Shown here: positions 62,495 through 64,000 of the stretch, one piece after another
How positions within the stretch are numbered: the stretch's first letter is position 1
Layout of the letters: each line of letters opens with the position of its first letter
DNA from: Planctomycetaceae bacterium
GTDB lineage: Bacteria > Planctomycetota > Planctomycetia > Planctomycetales > Planctomycetaceae
Reading direction: 5' to 3'
Assembly (NCBI GenBank): GCA_020638955.1
Contig: JACKHO010000009.1
Coordinates: 62,001-126,000, forward strand
Length of the DNA stretch: 64,000 nt
Notes under the pieces: model-generated
Databases searched by the model: none
Seen by the model: the letters and a program-made list of their open reading frames with translations, nothing else
What the model was told of the DNA's origin: nothing
Made by a program: the position numbers and the translations under genes

Positions 62495-64000
62495 TCTCTT
62501 CCTCCAATTGGAACGCCTACTCCCATGCCTTGATTTGTCATCCAGTGCATCAACTCTCGGGTCTCTCCCGTCTGACTGTGCCCTACGTTGCATGTGCCGA
62601 AATGGAGGTTGGTTGAGTCTGAGTCCTCCAACGAAACTGGAAGGACGGGAAAGACGATCTCTGGATCTTGGTCAACCATGACGTCAGCAAACCGCACGTT
62701 GCTCGGAATCGTGCCGCCGTAACCCGTGCCTGCCATCATCCGAACGGGATCCAACAAAGCGAGCCAATGGACAGGTGCGTCTCGTCGATCAAGGCACCTA
62801 CCGGGATTCTTGTTTCTCCCCCCCGTACTACATGCTCGCTTGCAACAACAGCCATTCTTCAACTGCCTCGCAACTTCCATGGCAATAACAGCGCCGCGGC
62901 TCCAGCCAATAAGGTTGATGCCGTCGGGGCACTTCCCATCGCAAATCATCTTACAGATGTCTTTTAGAGCGTTGACCTTGATTTCTGTGGCTGTAAGTCC
63001 CAGTATTGTTCCCGGATTGAACTTACTGATAAATCCTCTGCCATTAAAATCGGAACCAACACCGTCATAGAAGTTCCCGGGGGTGGGAATTCGGTCATGG
63101 AGGCGAACCGTAAACGATGGATGCATCGCACTTTCATTTGACCCGCCAAATGAGAACGTACATAGGCCTTTCTTAGGTGGGCCAGGGGCAGGACGCTCGG
63201 GATTCTCGCGCCCGGATGGCGGATATGATGGCGATGGACGAACACCAAGTACCGGTCCGCTTGGCGAAAACTGAGAACCAAAATCGGCTCCAGGCTGTTC
63301 ACCTTTAGGATCCGTTTGGTTTAAGGGGCGATTCTGGACATACTCGAAGAGATTTGCGGAGGGGATATAGCCGATTGGATCCCTTGTCATCCACGTGCCG
63401 GTAGTCGGCAAATAAAACCGTTGACGCACTTGGAACATCTGCGAGGGAGCTTCCCAGCGGTACCCAGCGTAGGTAGTTTCCCAGTCGAAGTCACTGCTAG
63501 CGCGAGTCGTGAACGTCGGTGAGAGGAACGAAGTGACGCCGTATGGATCGTACTCGTAACGCTCCTGAACGGTGCCTGAGTCATCAACAACCGTCGTGAC
63601 ATTCCAGTTGGCGTCCTGGAGTGCGTACAGCCGTTCGTCCAGCGTGGATGTGGTCGTTCGGTCACGGCAGATGAGTTCGTCGATGTACCGTTGCCCCCAG
63701 ACATAGTGGCGGTCGGGAGTGGTGGATGTGCCGACGCGTTCTTCCAGCACCTGCCAGGAGTTGCTGTAATAGTAGTGTCGCGTTTCGTCGAGTGAACCAG
63801 CGGTGTAACTCTTCTTGACTACCCGGAACCCGCGAGCGTCGTACTCGTTCTCTTGTACGGTACCTTTGACATCCTCAATCTTAACCAGACGGTTCCAGGC
63901 GTCATATGTCGCCTGGAACGTGGGGGCTGCTTCGAACTCGTCCCACTGGTCGGCGGTGAACTGGTCCCATTCATCCGGAGTGAAGTTGGCCCATGTCGGG
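62491..64000 (-). CDS. RHS-repeat protein with alpha/beta-hydrolase (lipase-like) tip, 5' end beyond window
   Basis: The frame is open from the right edge to TGA 62493-62491 (502 residues seen). The first 180 or so match the RHS core of the + strand giant, and the core ends with RFYLPTTGTWMTRDPIGYIPSANLFEY. The tip (about 270 residues) starts with a Pro/Ser-rich linker, then FTVRLHDRIPTPGNFYDGVGSDFNG and INLIGWSRGAVIAMEVARQL, where GWSRG is the GxSxG nucleophile motif. HWLALLDPVRMMAGTGYGG supplies a likely acidic residue. This resembles DUF2235/Tle-type phospholipase effectors. An ATG-like internal codon at 63750 is not the start. Confidence 0.88.
   Translation of the reverse strand, partial: PTWANFTPDEWDQFTADQWDEFEAAPTFQATYDAWNRLVKIEDVKGTVQENEYDARGFRVVKKSYTAGSLDETRHYYYSNSWQVLEERVGTSTTPDRHYVWGQRYIDELICRDRTTTSTLDERLYALQDANWNVTTVVDDSGTVQERYEYDPYGVTSFLSPTFTTRASSDFDWETTYAGYRWEAPSQMFQVRQRFYLPTTGTWMTRDPIGYIPSANLFEYVQNRPLNQTDPKGEQPGADFGSQFSPSGPVLGVRPSPSYPPSGRENPERPAPGPPKKGLCTFSFGGSNESAMHPSFTVRLHDRIPTPGNFYDGVGSDFNGRGFISKFNPGTILGLTATEIKVNALKDICKMICDGKCPDGINLIGWSRGAVIAMEVARQLKNGCCCKRACSTGGRNKNPGRCLDRRDAPVHWLALLDPVRMMAGTGYGGTIPSNVRFADVMVDQDPEIVFPVLPVSLEDSDSTNLHFGTCNVGHSQTGETRELMHWMTNQGMGVGVPIGGRD
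63452..64000 (-). repeat. 549-bp inverted repeat, right copy (RHS core)
   Basis: Base 64000 pairs with 51378 and base 63452 with 51926 of the + strand RHS gene; the reading frame is kept. The repeat surely continues beyond the window. Together with the left copy it could support inversion of the 11.5-kb glycan segment between them. Confidence 0.92.

Overview
The window looks like a chromosome segment of a planctomycete (Planctomycetota). The support is a secreted protein with an N-terminal LEPR-XLL-like sorting motif (LESLETRTLL type, gene at 30225), an ECF sigma factor overlapping a receptor-like Ser/Thr kinase with WD40-type repeats, several ASPIC/UnbV and FG-GAP proteins, a small secreted protein with a CRGPGC motif, and Ser-rich RHS giants. 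The genus cannot be fixed from the sequence alone. I saw no rRNA or tRNA gene.

Layout. 1-4803: end of a CRISPR-Cas locus, with the 3' end of cas1, cas2, a leader with a good promoter, and an array of 52 intact plus 3 decayed repeats (54 spacers, five of them present twice). 5268-17272: a mostly operonic run of membrane and exported proteins: a YtkA-like lipoprotein, a polyferredoxin, two ASPIC/UnbV propeller proteins, an RnfD/NqrB-like UnbU-type membrane protein and an EF-hand plus deiodinase-like protein. 17371-22798: a complete peptide/nickel-type ABC importer on the same strand. 22910-29714: a tail-anchored unknown, then an ECF sigma factor, a kinase and an FHA-pseudokinase. 29832-34055: a decayed transposase and a very long exported beta-helix/FG-GAP protein. 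34143-37379: a minus-strand five-gene operon (Zn-ribbon/ankyrin, TPR-like, YdcF-like and two unknowns).

39131-44386 is a nitric-oxide response island: an Rrf2 regulator diverges from a YwiC-like membrane protein, a quinol-dependent NO reductase, a cupin, a DinB-fold protein and a protein that joins a CsrA domain to the N-terminal domain of the Ric/ScdA iron-sulfur repair family. In my reading that fusion is the most unusual single gene here.

45045-64000 is an accessory island. A 2257-residue RHS protein with a Ser-rich stalk (+ strand) and a second RHS protein (- strand, running off the right end) face each other and share a 549-bp stretch that looks identical, but have unrelated C-terminal tips; each is followed by a different candidate immunity gene. 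Between them lies a polysaccharide/glycan-modification operon (glycosyltransferases, sulfotransferase-like, pyruvyltransferase-like and methyltransferase fusions) led by a NifU-like gene, a decayed copy of which lies at the other end of the segment.
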